Below, one piece after another: positions 33,632 to 34,608 of a DNA stretch of 34,608 nt. The DNA comes from Larix sibirica (taxonomy: Eukaryota > Streptophyta > Pinopsida > Pinales > Pinaceae), in NCBI GenBank assembly GCA_004151065.3, contig NWUY0300006729.1, forward strand, positions 1-34,608. The letters are read 5' to 3'. The position numbers and the translations under genes are program-made. The first letter of the stretch is position 1; each line of letters begins with the position of its first letter. The notes under the pieces were generated by a model. It saw only the letters and a list, made by a program, of their open reading frames with translations, had not been told where the DNA came from and did not search any database.

Positions 33632-34608
33632 GAGTGCAACTTAGTTTGTAGGGATTAAACAATCGTTAGATTGTTGGAACCTCGGGACACTGCCCCAAAG
33701 TGTCATATAGGCAGGGTCCCCTCTCTTTAGGTTTCCTAGGTCCATTGAAGCAAACCCAGACTAACCACAGGAGGTGTCCCCACTTAAGCTTTCTTGGATA
33801 CTTGTCAACATGACCAACATTCTCATAGTGCTAACAAGATTGATTTTGTAAGAGAAGGAAGTGCCTTGAAGATTAACAATTAGGGAAATAGGCACCCTTG
33901 GGGAAAAATGCTAAAGGGGAACTTGAGGTTAATGAATGCAATTAAATGCCCCCTAAAGCTAAGAACAAGCAACCAAACAGATAGGAAATCAAATGATTAG
34001 ACCCAATTAACTAATGGTTGCCCTAATGATTAATTAACATCAAGAAAGAGGACAACTGATTATGGAGTCTAGGGCTTGGAATATAATGGTGCCTATGGGG
34101 TTTAGGTGATAGGATGAAATATACCAATACTTGAGATGAGTTATTCTTTGGGTTATTTATCATTTAATGTCTTAAACATGAAGTGCAAAGCTTAAATCTT
34201 GTTGATGGTTTGAAATTAAAGGCATTCCTACAACAAATAACTTGCTGTTTCACTTAGATCATAACATGAAATGCACAGAACAACAAGCCTAAGGAACATA
34301 TACTAAGCCCAAATGGCCATATACAACTGAAAATGACACTTAGTAGAACAATGCCTAATCCTAGGGTTGAAATGGAGTCTTTTACTTAAGGTTTGAGGTT
34401 CATATCTAACTAGGAAGGCAATAAAGCTTTCAGCTGTAATTTTGACCACTAAAACCTAGCATATGCTTGAGAAAGTTAATTGGAAGCCAAGTAAAACGAA
34501 TGACTAATGGATGACAGCGAATTGGGACAGGGAATGATGCATTTGCCTATGCCCTGGTCGCTTGGTGAAGTCCCTCCACCCTTCCAGCAGTGACATGTGT
34601 AGATGCTA
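33632..34608. other. No supported gene
   Basis: I see no domain, repeat or RNA gene up to the window end. Confidence 0.5.

Noticed and set aside
33357-33662. Poly-Met, poly-Ile and poly-His open frames
   Set aside because: Translations of the GAT microsatellite.
1-34608. LTR retrotransposon, tRNA or rRNA genes
   Set aside because: I found no LTR pair, gag-pol order, tRNA cloverleaf or rRNA signature by eye; a tool search could still find weak ones.

Overview
The window looks like nuclear DNA of a land plant, most likely a gymnosperm. It is AT-rich, has no intact gene, and is largely built from old, decayed transposable elements. Both LINEs carry the plant-type C-terminal RNase H. The gymnosperm suggestion rests on overall character and remembered protein motifs, not on a database match.

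Layout. Positions 1-5.77 kb hold a degenerate autonomous Helitron on the minus strand, cut by the left window edge. Reading 5' to 3' on that strand it has an OTU-protease-like region with a possible second copy, a Cys-rich/DUF6570-like N-terminus, an HUH relaxase (Rep) and a PIF1 helicase. Positions 5.8-10.8 kb are non-coding with several short tandem or diverged repeats. Positions 10,834-17,240 are a full-length plus-strand LINE ('LINE-A') with a 15-bp target-site duplication (one mismatch), ORF1 (DUF4283-like plus zinc knuckle), ORF2 (endonuclease, RT, zf-RVT, RNase H), a short 3' UTR and an A-tail. Positions 17.3-20.2 kb hold one unassigned open frame and a scrambled inverted-repeat cluster next to an N. 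Positions 20,186-21,640 are a decayed intron-containing gene of an uncharacterised family. Positions 21.65-23.16 kb are AT-rich.

Positions 23,163-30,733 are a second LINE ('LINE-B') on the minus strand, inserted in a TTGTAATT-rich tandem array. It has ORF1, ORF2 and an extra reading frame in an unusually long 3' region. Positions 31,124-33,137 hold remains of a six-exon minus-strand gene that I do not recognise; its exon phases still fit although most exons carry stops. A (GAT)n microsatellite with two Ns follows, then unassigned sequence.

The LINEs supply the ribonucleoprotein ORF1 and the EN/RT/RNase H ORF2 needed for target-primed reverse transcription. The Helitron supplied a relaxase-helicase for rolling-circle transposition. 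All are disabled by stops and frameshifts. The best candidates for something undescribed are the six-exon gene, the intron-containing 20.2-21.6 kb gene, the OTU-bearing Helitron, and the overlapping stop/start junctions (ATGA and TAATG) in the two LINEs. Family assignments come from motif reading by eye; no search was run.
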